Assembly: GCF_003590945.1 (NCBI RefSeq)
Contig: NZ_QYUK01000011.1
Location: forward strand, 3,876,909-3,940,908
Length of the DNA stretch: 64,000 bases
Direction of reading: 5' to 3'
Source of the DNA: Oleomonas cavernae
GTDB lineage: Bacteria > Pseudomonadota > Alphaproteobacteria > Zavarziniales > Zavarziniaceae
Under the pieces are notes generated by a model. The model had not been told where the DNA came from. It saw only the letters and a list, made by a program, of their open reading frames with translations, and did no database searches. The translations under genes were made by a program, and so were the position numbers. Positions 21,989 to 28,690 of the stretch are shown here, piece after piece (the stretch's first letter is position 1; every line of letters begins with the position of its first letter).

Positions 21989-22674
21989 AGCGGCGGCCGG
22001 CTGCCGAAAATGGCGCTGCCGACGCGGACATAGGTGGCGCCCAGGCGGATCGCCACCTCGTAGTCGCCCGACATGCCCATGGACAGTTCGGCCAGCCCGT
22101 TGCGTGCCGCCAGCTTGCACAGCAGGGCAAAATGCAGCGACGGCTCGTCATCGGCCGGCGGAATGCACATCAGGCCGACCAGGTCGAGCTTGTAGGTCTC
22201 GCGGCACAGGCGCACCAGGGCGTCGGTCTCGCCCGGCAGGCAGCCGGCCTTCTGCGGCTCCTCGCCCGTGTTGACCTGGATGAAGCAGCGCGGCCGGCGG
22301 CCCAGCGTGGCACTGGCCTGCGCGATGGCGGCGGCCAGCTTCTCGCGGTCGACCGATTCGATCACGTCGAACAGGGCGACGGCATCCTTGGCCTTGTTGG
22401 TCTGCAAGGGACCGATCAGGTGCAGTTCGAGATCGGGAAACTGCGCCTTCAGGGCGGGGAATTTGCCCTGCGCCTCCTGCACCCGGTTTTCACCGAAGCA
22501 GCGCTGGCCGGCCGCGATCGCCTGGGCGACGGTCGCCGCGTCGTGGGTCTTGGAAACCGCGACGAGGCGCGTCTCGCCAGGCGCGCGGCCCGCGGTGCGG
22601 GCGGCCTTGGCCATGCGCGCCTCGACATGGGCGAGGCGATCGGCGAGGGTCTGGGCGGAATCGGACAAGGTCAT
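21973..22674 (-). CDS. yggS: YggS family pyridoxal-phosphate homeostasis protein
   Basis: 233-residue alanine-racemase-fold PLP carrier, known as YggS/PROSC/PLPBP. The PLP lysine is in RLVAVSKTHD. Further family segments are FGENRVQEAQGKF, LHLIGPLQTNK, FIQVNTGEEPQKAG, and SMGMSGDYEVAIRLGATYVR. Its start codon (22674) overlaps the divergent ThiE-like start codon (22673) on the opposite strand. Confidence 0.93.
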   Translation of the reverse strand: MTLSDSAQTLADRLAHVEARMAKAARTAGRAPGETRLVAVSKTHDAATVAQAIAAGQRCFGENRVQEAQGKFPALKAQFPDLELHLIGPLQTNKAKDAVALFDVIESVDREKLAAAIAQASATLGRRPRCFIQVNTGEEPQKAGCLPGETDALVRLCRETYKLDLVGLMCIPPADDEPSLHFALLCKLAARNGLAELSMGMSGDYEVAIRLGATYVRVGSAIFGSRPPLQLGA

Positions 22675-23269
22675 GACGCTGGGGACACTAACAACCGCGG
22701 CCCGCCGCCTCAATGCCCGGCATCCCGCCAGGGGCCTGTTGCCGCCGCTGGCCCTGTTGACCGACCGCACCCGCCTGCCCGATCCGGTCGCGGCGGCAGG
22801 GCGCCTGCCGCGGGGCAGCCTGATCATCCTGCGCGATGGCGATCTGGCCGCGGCGGAACGTTTGGTCCTGGCCCGGACGCTGGCGGCCGTCGCCCGCCGG
22901 CGGGGCCTGCGCCTGCTGGTCTCGGGCGACTTGGGGCTGGCGCGCCGCGTCGGGGCCGCCGGCGTGCACTGGCCGGAACGGCAACTGCCGGCCCGGGTCA
23001 GGGGCTTCGCCACCGCCGCCGCCCATTCCCTGGCCGCCCTGCACCGGGCGCGCCGCGCCGGTGTCGCCGCGGCCTTCCTCTCGCCGGTCCTGCCGACACT
23101 AAGCCATCCGGGTGCCCCCTGCCTGGGCGTGGTGCGGTTTGCCGGCCTGGCGCGACAGGCCGGCCTGCCCGTCTATGCCCTGGGCGGCATCGACGCTCGG
23201 ACTGCACAACGACTGTATGGTAGTGGTGCTGCAGGCATCGGCGCGATTGGTGCGTTCGGCTCGCTCTAA
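22673..23269 (+). CDS. Thiamine phosphate synthase/TenI-like protein
   Basis: 198-residue TIM-barrel protein of the TMP synthase superfamily. Visible segments are LALLTDRTRLPD, GVHWPERQLP (in the place of the ThiE HLGQ-type motif), AAHSLAALHRARRAGVAAAFLSPVLPT, and LPVYALGGI. The degenerate substrate motifs favour a TenI-like or diverged ThiE rather than a proven synthase. It diverges from yggS with overlapping start codons, and an inverted repeat element follows it. Confidence 0.75.
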   Translation: MTLGTLTTAARRLNARHPARGLLPPLALLTDRTRLPDPVAAAGRLPRGSLIILRDGDLAAAERLVLARTLAAVARRRGLRLLVSGDLGLARRVGAAGVHWPERQLPARVRGFATAAAHSLAALHRARRAGVAAAFLSPVLPTLSHPGAPCLGVVRFAGLARQAGLPVYALGGIDARTAQRLYGSGAAGIGAIGAFGSL

Positions 23270-23270
23270 G

Positions 23271-23408
23271 CCCTCTCCGCCCTTCAGGGGGAGAGGGTGG
23301 GGTGAGGTGGGTCGGCGGCATAGGGCACGCGACCCATCCACCACCTCACCCTTCCCATCGCTGACGCGACGGGCCCCTTCCCTCTCCCCCGCCAAGCGGC
23401 GGAGAGGG
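23271..23408. repeat. Dispersed palindromic repeat, family A copy 1
   Basis: Outer arms CCCTCTCCGCC (23271-23281) and GGCGGAGAGGG (23398-23408) are perfect inverted copies. Inner arms (GAGGTGGGTCG near 23305 and CCACCTCACCC near 23341) also pair. It fills the gap between two convergent genes and is likely a transcription-end hairpin. Related copies lie at 25030-25137 and 49611-49750. Confidence 0.75.
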
Positions 23409-23413
23409 ATTCC

Positions 23414-23839
23414 TCAGCCCTTGATGCCGCCCAACTGACAGATCAGTTTCCAGGCGGCATCGTCGATCGGCATCACCGACAGGCGCGACTGCTTGACCAG
23501 GGCCAGGTGGTTCAGGCGCGGATCGGTCTTGATCTGCTCCAGGGTCACCGGGGTCTTCAGCGGTTCCACCGCCTTGAGGTCGACCATGCCGAAGCGGCCG
23601 CTCTCGTCGGTATGGTCGGGGTAATATTCCTTCACCACCTCGACCACGCCGACGATCTGCTTCTCGTCGACCGAATGATAAAAGAAGCAGCGGTCGCCCA
23701 GCTTCATGGCCTTGAGGTTGTTCGAGGCCTGGTAGTTGCGCACGCCCGACCAGAAGGTGGTGCCGGCCTTGACCTGGTCGTCCCACGACCAGGCGCCCGG
23801 CTCGGACTTGACCAGGAAATGGCCCTTCTTCGCCGCCAT
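23414..23839 (-). CDS. EVE domain-containing protein
   Basis: 141 residues, a complete stand-alone EVE domain (PUA-like fold). Segments: FLVKSEPGAWSWDDQ, FWSGVRNYQASNNLKAMKLGD, CFFYHSV, and DPRLNHLALVKQSRLSVMPI. EVE domains bind modified bases in DNA or RNA; the target here is unknown. It overlaps nothing and lies 3 bp upstream of the YciI-like gene in the region, the pair being co-oriented and likely co-transcribed. Confidence 0.88.
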   Translation of the reverse strand: MAAKKGHFLVKSEPGAWSWDDQVKAGTTFWSGVRNYQASNNLKAMKLGDRCFFYHSVDEKQIVGVVEVVKEYYPDHTDESGRFGMVDLKAVEPLKTPVTLEQIKTDPRLNHLALVKQSRLSVMPIDDAAWKLICQLGGIKG

Positions 23840-23842
23840 GGC

Positions 23843-24136
23843 TCAGCCCTCGCTCGGGGCGCCGATGACCCAGCGCCAGGGCTTGAACTCGACCCGGGTG
23901 AACAGGCCGGCCACGGCGTAAGGGTCTTGCGCCGCCAGTTCGCGCACCGCGGGCTCGCTGTCGGCCTCGATTACCAGCAGGCTGCCGGTCATGGCCTGGC
24001 CGTCCTGCGTCAGGAACGGACCGGCCAGCTTGATGCGCGCGCCGGCCGCCTTCAGCCAGTCGAGATGGGCCGGGCGATTGGCCAGGCGGATGGGCATGCC
24101 GTCGGGCTTGTCGGTACAGATCACGGCAAAAAGCAT
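23843..24136 (-). CDS. YciI family protein
   Basis: 97 residues with the dimeric alpha-beta-barrel YciI fold: MLFAVICTDKPDG, the His/Asp pair region RPAHLDWLKAAG, GPFLTQDGQAMTGSLLVIEA, and the ending FTRVEFKPWRWVIG. Members may have dehydration or chlorohydrolase-like activity, but most have no proven role. It is upstream of, and 3 bp from, the EVE gene, a pairing I recall from other alphaproteobacteria. Confidence 0.87.
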   Translation of the reverse strand: MLFAVICTDKPDGMPIRLANRPAHLDWLKAAGARIKLAGPFLTQDGQAMTGSLLVIEADSEPAVRELAAQDPYAVAGLFTRVEFKPWRWVIGAPSEG

Positions 24137-24384
24137 CGCTTGGGTCCCGGCTGATTCTGACGATGGCCAGACTCTAAGCGGATTTGCCCCCGCGGGCACC
24201 AGCGGTTCCCGGCGCACGGGAGCCATGCGGCCCTGGCCCCGGTCGCAATCAACCCCATATTTGAATCAATTCGCCCAAGATTCGCATGCTGCCCTGCAAC
24301 ATCGCGAATTTCCTTGCCAATTTGGCATGGCAGGTATGAATGTTATCGTCAGCGTTCAGGATTTAGATAAAAGTTGCGACTGGG

Positions 24385-25005
24385 ATGAAGCGTCACGAAG
24401 AAATCAAACAATCGATCATCGCGGCCGCCATGGATCGCCTGCAGCGCTATGGCTATGGCAAGACCACGATGGCCGAACTGGCCGCCGATTGCAAAATGTC
24501 GGCCGGCAATCTCTATCGCTATTTCATGTCCAAGCTCGACATCGCCGAGGAAATCGCCCGGCAGAGCTTCATCCGCACGGCCGAGCAGCTCCGCGAGGTG
24601 GTCCGCCGCCCCAATGTCACGGCGATCGAGCGCCTGCGCTTCTTCCTGATGGAACAGATGGCCATCACCTTCCACGAGCTGGAGAAGGAGCCGCACTGGA
24701 TCGAAATGGCCGAGATCGTCGCGCGCGAGCGCCCGCACGTCTCCAACGAGGGCCTGGCCCGGGTCCGCTCGCTGATCGCCGAAATCCTGGCCATGGGCAA
24801 TGCCACCGGCGAGTTCGACATCGACGACGTGAACTTCACCGCCGAGATGATCCAGTCCGCCACCATCAAGTTCCGCTACCCGCAGCTCTTCTCGAGTCTC
24901 GACCTCGACAAGCTGGAACGGGAAGCCGCCGGCGTCATCGACCTGCTGATCAACGGCCTGCGCGCCCGGCCCAAGGCCCTGGCCAAGGCCGGCGAAGCCG
25001 CCTGA
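24385..25005 (+). CDS. TetR family transcriptional regulator
   Basis: 206 residues. The N-terminal helix-turn-helix is seen as RLQRYGYGKTTMAELAADCKMSAGNLYRYF (residues about 17-48; read in parts), followed by a ligand-type helical domain. No divergent partner gene is near, since the preceding 250 bp belong to the yciI upstream region. It stands just before repeat A2 and the small-peptide array. The target is unknown. Confidence 0.85.
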   Translation: MKRHEEIKQSIIAAAMDRLQRYGYGKTTMAELAADCKMSAGNLYRYFMSKLDIAEEIARQSFIRTAEQLREVVRRPNVTAIERLRFFLMEQMAITFHELEKEPHWIEMAEIVARERPHVSNEGLARVRSLIAEILAMGNATGEFDIDDVNFTAEMIQSATIKFRYPQLFSSLDLDKLEREAAGVIDLLINGLRARPKALAKAGEAA

Positions 25006-25029
25006 AGCGCCCTCCGCATCTCAATAAAG

Positions 25030-25137
25030 AGCCCCCTCCGCCGTCGGGGGAGGGGGTTGGGGGAGGTGGGACGCACCATGTCGAGACCAGGCTCCCCTCC
25101 TCACCCAACCCTCTCCTCTCGAGAGGAGAGGGCTCTC
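25030..25137. repeat. Dispersed palindromic repeat, family A copy 2
   Basis: Begins AGCCCCCTCCGCC and ends GAGGAGAGGGCTCT. Internal GGGGGAGGTGGG and CCTCCTCACCCAACC give further pairing. Shares its second half closely with the copy at 49611-49750 (TCCTCACCCAACCCTCTCCT in both). It lies directly after the TetR gene. Confidence 0.7.
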
Positions 25138-25286
25138 TTTGACTAGACATTGGTCTATGTGACCTGGGCGCCGCAGCCGCCGGCGCAGCCCGCACCTGCC
25201 CTATTTCCGCCCGATTCCGCCGGCTAAGTGCCCTCAGCCCCATGTTGCAATGCAGCAACGACCGGGCGGAAACGATGACTGACAAA

Positions 25287-25314
25287 TTGTCTGTTCACAA
25301 TCCGCCCCTATATT
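25287..25314 (+). promoter_or_regulatory. Candidate promoter of the small-peptide array
   Basis: TTGTCT (25287-25292), 16-bp spacer, TATATT (25309-25314). It lies inside a 570-bp gap without a conventional gene and would give a leader of about 260 nt before the first peptide. A second AT-rich candidate is TTGCAG (25488-25493) with TATTTA (25510-25515); bases 25440-25530 are strikingly AT-rich for this genome. Confidence 0.4.
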
Positions 25315-25383
25315 AAGGGTGCTGGTTCACCAATCGTAACGCGCCGGGGCGATTCTTCCGGTCTGTGACGGGTGAACAAAAAT

Positions 25384-25404
25384 CGCTTCTTCCATCAAGA
25401 AGCG
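25384..25404 (+). promoter_or_regulatory. Leader hairpin upstream of the small-peptide array
   Basis: Perfect 8-bp stem CGCTTCTT (25384-25391) / AAGAAGCG (25397-25404) around the loop CCATC. It has no T run, so it looks like a leader structure rather than a terminator. Confidence 0.4.
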
Positions 25405-25582
25405 CAGAAACGCTGCCGTTCAGGGCGGGACCCCCAGGAAAATAGTGAACGATCTCAAAAAAATTTACAAAAGTTGGCATTTGCCTCTTGCAGTAAATAA
25501 TTTTTGGGATATTTATTATTCATCGTTCAGCGGTGATGGCCCCACGGGGACCCACCGGAACGATCTGGTAGGAGGGATGGAC

Positions 25583-25702
25583 ATGAGGACCATCGCAAAC
25601 ATCGCGACGAAGCTGAGCTTCTATCGCATCACCACGCTGGTGGTACTGACCTACAGCGCGGCCGCCCTGGTTCAGATGACCGGCAACGTGCTGGCTGTCT
25701 GA
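25583..25702 (+). CDS. Small membrane peptide 1 of tandem array
   Basis: 39 residues: a short charged start, then one hydrophobic segment RITTLVVLTYSAAALVQMT. AGGAGG at 25570-25575 lies 7 nt before ATG 25583, so this start fits better than ATG 25577 or a GTG start at 25445. It aligns without gaps from the conserved Arg to the Tyr nine residues later with the four peptides that follow. The most diverged member. Function unknown; predicted single-pass inner-membrane or membrane-associated. Confidence 0.6.
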   Translation: MRTIANIATKLSFYRITTLVVLTYSAAALVQMTGNVLAV

Positions 25703-25730
25703 GGAACGAGACAAGAGACGGAGAGCCGAG

Positions 25731-25844
25731 ATGCGCAAGCTGGCCTTCAACGAGATTTTCACCCGATTCGCCACCATCGCGGTCGTGGCTTATGCCGCCG
25801 CCCTGGTGATCGACACCGCAAGCCACCTCGCCGCGATCGCCTGA
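25731..25844 (+). CDS. Small membrane peptide 2 of tandem array
   Basis: 37 residues (MRKLAFNEIFTRF, then TIAVVAYAAALVIDT). It keeps the N-terminal phenylalanine plus Arg, the Arg-x8-Tyr spacing and the A-L-V core of its neighbours. A GGAGAGCCGAG ribosome binding site precedes ATG 25731. It starts 148 bp after peptide 1 begins. No homologue is recognised. Confidence 0.65.
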   Translation: MRKLAFNEIFTRFATIAVVAYAAALVIDTASHLAAIA

Positions 25845-25882
25845 TAAGGCGGGCAGCGAAACTCAAGACAAGGAATACGACG

Positions 25883-25999
25883 ATGACCAAGCTGAACCTG
25901 AACACCAACACCCTCTTCACCCGTCTGGCGGTTGCCGCGGTGGCCCTCTACGGCTTCGCCCTGGCGCTCCAGACCGTCCAGAACGTCGGCCTGGCCTGA
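25883..25999 (+). CDS. Small membrane peptide 3 of tandem array
   Basis: 38 residues: polar start MTKLNLNTNTLFT, then RLAVAAVALYGFALALQT and the ending VQNVGLA. With peptides 4 and 5 it forms a nearly identical trio (RLAxAAVAxYGxALxxQTxQNVGLA pattern). AAGGAA lies upstream of ATG 25883. Spacing from peptide 2 is 152 bp, the same as to peptide 4. Function unknown. Confidence 0.7.
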   Translation: MTKLNLNTNTLFTRLAVAAVALYGFALALQTVQNVGLA

Positions 26000-26034
26000 C
26001 GGCCGGCCCGAGCGGAACCCGAAAGGTTATGGTG

Positions 26035-26136
26035 ATGTCGATCGAGAACCTCTTCAGCCGCCTGGCCCTGGCCGCGGTGGCGATCTACGGCGCGGCCCTG
26101 GTCTTGCAGACCGCGCAGAACGTGGGCCTGGCGTAA
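26035..26136 (+). CDS. Small membrane peptide 4 of tandem array
   Basis: 33 residues (MSIENLFS, then RLALAAVAIYGAALVLQT, ending AQNVGLA). GAAAGG at 26021-26026 fits ATG 26035 better than the in-frame ATG at 26029, which would add two residues. It ends with TAA. Differences from peptide 3 are conservative, which suggests selection on the peptide. Function unknown. Confidence 0.68.
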   Translation: MSIENLFSRLALAAVAIYGAALVLQTAQNVGLA

Positions 26137-26173
26137 CCAGCCAGGCTCCTAGAATTCGGGAAGGAACAGAACC

Positions 26174-26290
26174 ATGAACACGCTGCGCCTGAACACGACC
26201 GACCTGTTGAACCGTCTGGCGATCGCCGCGGTTGCGCTCTACGGCCTCGCCCTGGCCGTCCAGACTGCGCAGAACGTCGGTCTCGCCTGA
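26174..26290 (+). CDS. Small membrane peptide 5 of tandem array
   Basis: 38 residues (MNTLRLNTTDLLN, then RLAIAAVALYGLALAVQT, ending AQNVGLA). GGAAGGAACAG precedes ATG 26174. The sequence just after each of copies 4 and 5 also repeats (a CCAG...GAATTC stretch near 26137-26157 and 26294-26310), showing that the duplicated unit includes the spacer. An intrinsic terminator follows 125 bp later. Confidence 0.7.
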   Translation: MNTLRLNTTDLLNRLAIAAVALYGLALAVQTAQNVGLA

Positions 26291-26414
26291 TCGGCCAGAC
26301 TCTCGGAATTCAGTTGGCCTGAGAGGCCAAACTTCCCCGGAGGGTCGGCCGCCCAGTTGTGGCCGTCGACTTTCCACCCTGAGGTCCGCCTGCGTATCAC
26401 GGCGGACCGAACTC

Positions 26415-26455
26415 GGCCCGGCCTCGGCAGCAATGCCGGCGTCGGGCCTTTCTTT
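26415..26455 (+). terminator. Intrinsic terminator closing the small-peptide array
   Basis: GGCCCG (26415-26420) pairs with CGGGCC (26443-26448), and the stem is followed by TTTCTTT (26449-26455). Inner bases GCCTCGGCAG / TGCCGGCG give added pairing. It sits just before the convergent PIN-toxin stop codon. Confidence 0.75.
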
Positions 26456-26456
26456 G

Positions 26457-26870
26457 TCAGCTCGCGAATGGGTTCAGGATGGTCACATTCAGCCCGGCGA
26501 GATCGCGGACATTGCGCGTGACCAGAGTCATCCCCCGCGCCTTGGCCGTGGCGGCAAGCAGGCCGTCGATCGCCGGCACGCTGCGGCCCGTGGTCAGTTG
26601 CCCCCAGACTTCGCCGACCGCCTCGTCGATGGCCAGAATACGACCGGCGAAAGCAAGTTTCACCGCGTCCAGCCAGGTTTCGAGCGCCTGCGCCCGAGCG
26701 GCATCGCGCGGGCGCAGGCGCTCCACCCCGCGGCGGATTTCGCCTACCACCAGCACGCTGAGATAGAGGGCGTCGTCGTCGATCGTCGCGTACCAGGCGG
26801 CGAGGCCGGGATCCATGGCCGGGCCCTTGCGCAGTTCCGAGATGATGTTGGTGTCGATGAGGTAATTCAA
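26457..26870 (-). CDS. PIN domain toxin, VapC family
   Basis: 137-residue RNase toxin of a type II pair. Acidic metal-site residues are in YLIDTNIISEL, VVGEIRRG, PAIDGLLAATA, and VTRNVRDLAGL. The 4-bp overlap with the upstream antitoxin gene supports co-translation. VapC-type toxins cut tRNA or rRNA; the target is not predictable here. Confidence 0.9.
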   Translation of the reverse strand: MNYLIDTNIISELRKGPAMDPGLAAWYATIDDDALYLSVLVVGEIRRGVERLRPRDAARAQALETWLDAVKLAFAGRILAIDEAVGEVWGQLTTGRSVPAIDGLLAATAKARGMTLVTRNVRDLAGLNVTILNPFAS

Positions 26871-27151
26871 AACTCGACATCCCGGGCCGGCGCCGGATCA
26901 CGCTCCAGTTCAACACCATCGAGTGGTGCCGAGGCCAGCAGGGCCTTGAGCCCCGGCCTTGCCCCCAATCCGAAGTGGCTGCGCAGGATTTCCCGCGCAA
27001 GGCCCCCGCGGGCGGGATCGCACAGCGCGTCGGCGACACCCCGCAGCAACGGCGCGTCACCGGCGGGCACCCGCAGTTCGACCCGCGCGATGCCTTTCAG
27101 CTTCAATCGGCGCCGATGGGCGGCCAGGGCGTTCTTTTCAATTCCGGGCAT
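26867..27151 (-). CDS. Antitoxin partner of VapC-type toxin
   Basis: 94 residues: MPGIEKNALAAHRRRLKLKG is the DNA-binding-like start I recall from antitoxins paired with PIN toxins in alphaproteobacteria. The C-terminal part (LDGVELERDPAPARDVEF) is acidic and likely wraps the toxin. It overlaps vapC by 4 bp. The 14-bp palindrome just upstream is a fitting autoregulatory site. Confidence 0.8.
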   Translation of the reverse strand: MPGIEKNALAAHRRRLKLKGIARVELRVPAGDAPLLRGVADALCDPARGGLAREILRSHFGLGARPGLKALLASAPLDGVELERDPAPARDVEF

Positions 27152-27166
27152 GGTATCTGCTGCCTT

Positions 27167-27180
27167 TATTTCCGGAAATA
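27167..27180. promoter_or_regulatory. Candidate operator of the toxin-antitoxin pair
   Basis: Perfect 14-bp palindrome TATTTCCGGAAATA, 15 bp upstream of the antitoxin start at 27151. Its position in the promoter zone fits the usual autoregulation of type II pairs. Confidence 0.55.
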
Positions 27181-27221
27181 TTACCAGAAACAGAGGAAAG
27201 GCACCAGCCCTTGCCCGGCCT

Positions 27222-27512
27222 TCACGCCGAGATCGGCGCCCAGACGATCGCCGGCACCTCGCGGAAGGCGAAGCGCGCCAGGTGGCTGGCGATCACCTCC
27301 TGCAGCCGGGCGAGGCTCGGCTCATCCGCTGCTTCGGCCGACAGGCGCAGGCCCTCGGGTCCGGCCTCCATCAGGCAGGTGCCGATGGGGAAGGCGATGG
27401 TGCCGTGGCTGTCGGTCAGTTCGACCGGCAGCTTATGGCCGAAATGCTTGCACATCTGGCCCATGTAGCGGCGCGCGGCCGCGGTCGCGACCAGGGCGTG
27501 GGACTTCATCAT
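27222..27512 (-). CDS. DUF2218 domain-containing protein
   Basis: 96 residues matching the DUF2218 pattern: start MMKSHALVATAAARRYMGQMCKHF, then TDSHGTIAFPIGTCLMEA and SLARLQEVIASHLARFAFRE. This domain often sits next to, or fused with, siderophore-interacting ferric reductases. Here it follows a PadR regulator gene by 10 bp and is probably co-transcribed with it. The start at 27512 is preferred to an upstream one that would overlap the PadR gene. Confidence 0.8.
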   Translation of the reverse strand: MMKSHALVATAAARRYMGQMCKHFGHKLPVELTDSHGTIAFPIGTCLMEAGPEGLRLSAEAADEPSLARLQEVIASHLARFAFREVPAIVWAPISA

Positions 27513-27522
27513 CGCGCGCCCC

Positions 27523-28143
27523 TCAACCCTGCTCGACCGCATTGGCCGCGGCATCGATCGCCGCCGCCATGGCCCTGATCTCGTCCTCGCCCGGGCGGCC
27601 GCGCGACAGGCGCAGGCGCAGGGCCAGCTTCAGGTTCTCCATGGCGCGGATGATCTGGGGCGGCGGGCCGTCGCCGTGGATCGCCCGGGTGTCGGCCATG
27701 CGGGCGAACAGGGCATCGACCAGGCCCTGGTTGGTGGCCAGGAAATCCGTCCCGGCCGGCGTGATCGCAAACAGCTTCTTGGGCCCTTCCGAGGCGCTGA
27801 CGGCGATATAGCCCAGTTCTTCCAGCAGGGTCAGGGTCGGGTAGACCACGCCCGGGCTGGGGCTGTACTGGCCGGCCAGGCTTTCCTCGATCGCCTTGAT
27901 CAGGTCGTAGCCATAGCGCGGCTTGTCCGCGATCAGCTTCAGCACCACCAGGCGCAGGTCGCCGTGGTCGAAGAAGCGCCGGCCCCGGCGGCCAGGCCCA
28001 CCGCCGCCGCCGCCGCCATGACGGCCATGGCCGCCGAAATGACGATCGTCGAAATCGTCCCGGCCGCGGGCGAAATGGCGGCCGAACCGGCCGCCGCAGC
28101 CTTCCCGGCTCACCGGCCGGTCGTCTTGATGTCTCTTGAACAT
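27523..28143 (-). CDS. PadR family regulator with His/Gly-rich N-terminus (YqjI-like)
   Basis: 206 residues. The first 60 hold a Gly/Arg/His-rich extension with five His and one Cys (REGCGGRFGRHF, RHFGGHGRHGGGG). The PadR winged helix follows (LVVLKLIADKPRYGYDLIKAI, SPSPGVVYPTLTLLEELGYI). A His-rich N-terminal tail is the feature of the nickel/iron-responsive PadR protein YqjI of E. coli, so a metal-sensing role is a reasonable inference. A 16-bp palindrome 41 bp upstream probably serves as its operator. Confidence 0.85.
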   Translation of the reverse strand: MFKRHQDDRPVSREGCGGRFGRHFARGRDDFDDRHFGGHGRHGGGGGGGPGRRGRRFFDHGDLRLVVLKLIADKPRYGYDLIKAIEESLAGQYSPSPGVVYPTLTLLEELGYIAVSASEGPKKLFAITPAGTDFLATNQGLVDALFARMADTRAIHGDGPPPQIIRAMENLKLALRLRLSRGRPGEDEIRAMAAAIDAAANAVEQG

Positions 28144-28183
28144 TGATATCCTCTATTTCCGACATAGTTTCGATATGTCGAAT

Positions 28184-28199
28184 TTTAGATATATCTAAA
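28184..28199. promoter_or_regulatory. Candidate PadR operator
   Basis: Perfect 16-bp palindrome TTTAGATATATCTAAA, in an AT-rich 90-bp gap. It is flanked by direct repeats ATGTCGAATT (28175-28184 and about 28203-28212). It lies upstream of the PadR gene (start 28143). Confidence 0.6.
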
Positions 28200-28234
28200 T
28201 CATGTCGAATTCAAGAGGGAGCGATTCTTTTTTC

Positions 28235-28660
28235 TCAATCGTCGTCCGGGCGGCCGCGGCCCTTCTTGACCGTCGCGCGGACGGTCTTGGCGGTCAGGCG
28301 CCGTTCCTTGCTGGCCAGGGTGGGGCGGGTCGGCCGGCGCGGCACCGGCGGCACCGCGGCATCCCGGATCAGATCGATCAGCCGCGCCTGGGCATCGGCA
28401 CGGTTACGCTCCTGGGTGCGGTGACTGCGCGCCAGCAGCACCAGCACGCCGTCCTGGGTCAGGCGCCGGCCGGCCAGCACCATCAGGCGCCGCCGCACGC
28501 CTTCCGGCAGGGACGGCGAACGCGCCACGTCGAATCGCAACTGCACCGCCGTGGCGACCTTGTTGACGTTCTGCCCGCCCGGGCCCGAGGCCTGGATGAA
28601 GCTTTCTTCCAGTTCGCTCTCGTCGAGCGAGATGTTGTGGGTGACGCGGATCTTGCCCAT
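28235..28660 (-). CDS. arfB: Alternative ribosome-rescue factor ArfB (peptidyl-tRNA hydrolase)
   Basis: 141 residues. The catalytic motif GPGGQNVNKVATAVQLRFD carries the GGQ that hydrolyses peptidyl-tRNA on stalled ribosomes. A basic C-terminal tail (KERRLTAKTVRATVKKGRGR) is the part that enters the empty mRNA channel. The length fits ArfB, not full release factors. It lies 30 bp from the convergent-side flavoprotein stop, both on minus. Confidence 0.92.
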   Translation of the reverse strand: MGKIRVTHNISLDESELEESFIQASGPGGQNVNKVATAVQLRFDVARSPSLPEGVRRRLMVLAGRRLTQDGVLVLLARSHRTQERNRADAQARLIDLIRDAAVPPVPRRPTRPTLASKERRLTAKTVRATVKKGRGRPDDD

Positions 28661-28690
28661 GGCCCTATTTTCTCACAGGGCCACACACTC

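Noticed and set aside
25445-25582. 46-residue N-terminal extension of small peptide 1 from a GTG start
   Set aside because: The stretch is AT-rich leader-like DNA without a ribosome binding site, and AGGAGG fits ATG 25583. Kept as a lesser possibility in the findings.
25577-26290. Small peptides as light-harvesting alpha/beta polypeptides
   Set aside because: Single hydrophobic helix and small size fit, but there is no conserved histidine for bacteriochlorophyll and no photosynthesis gene nearby.
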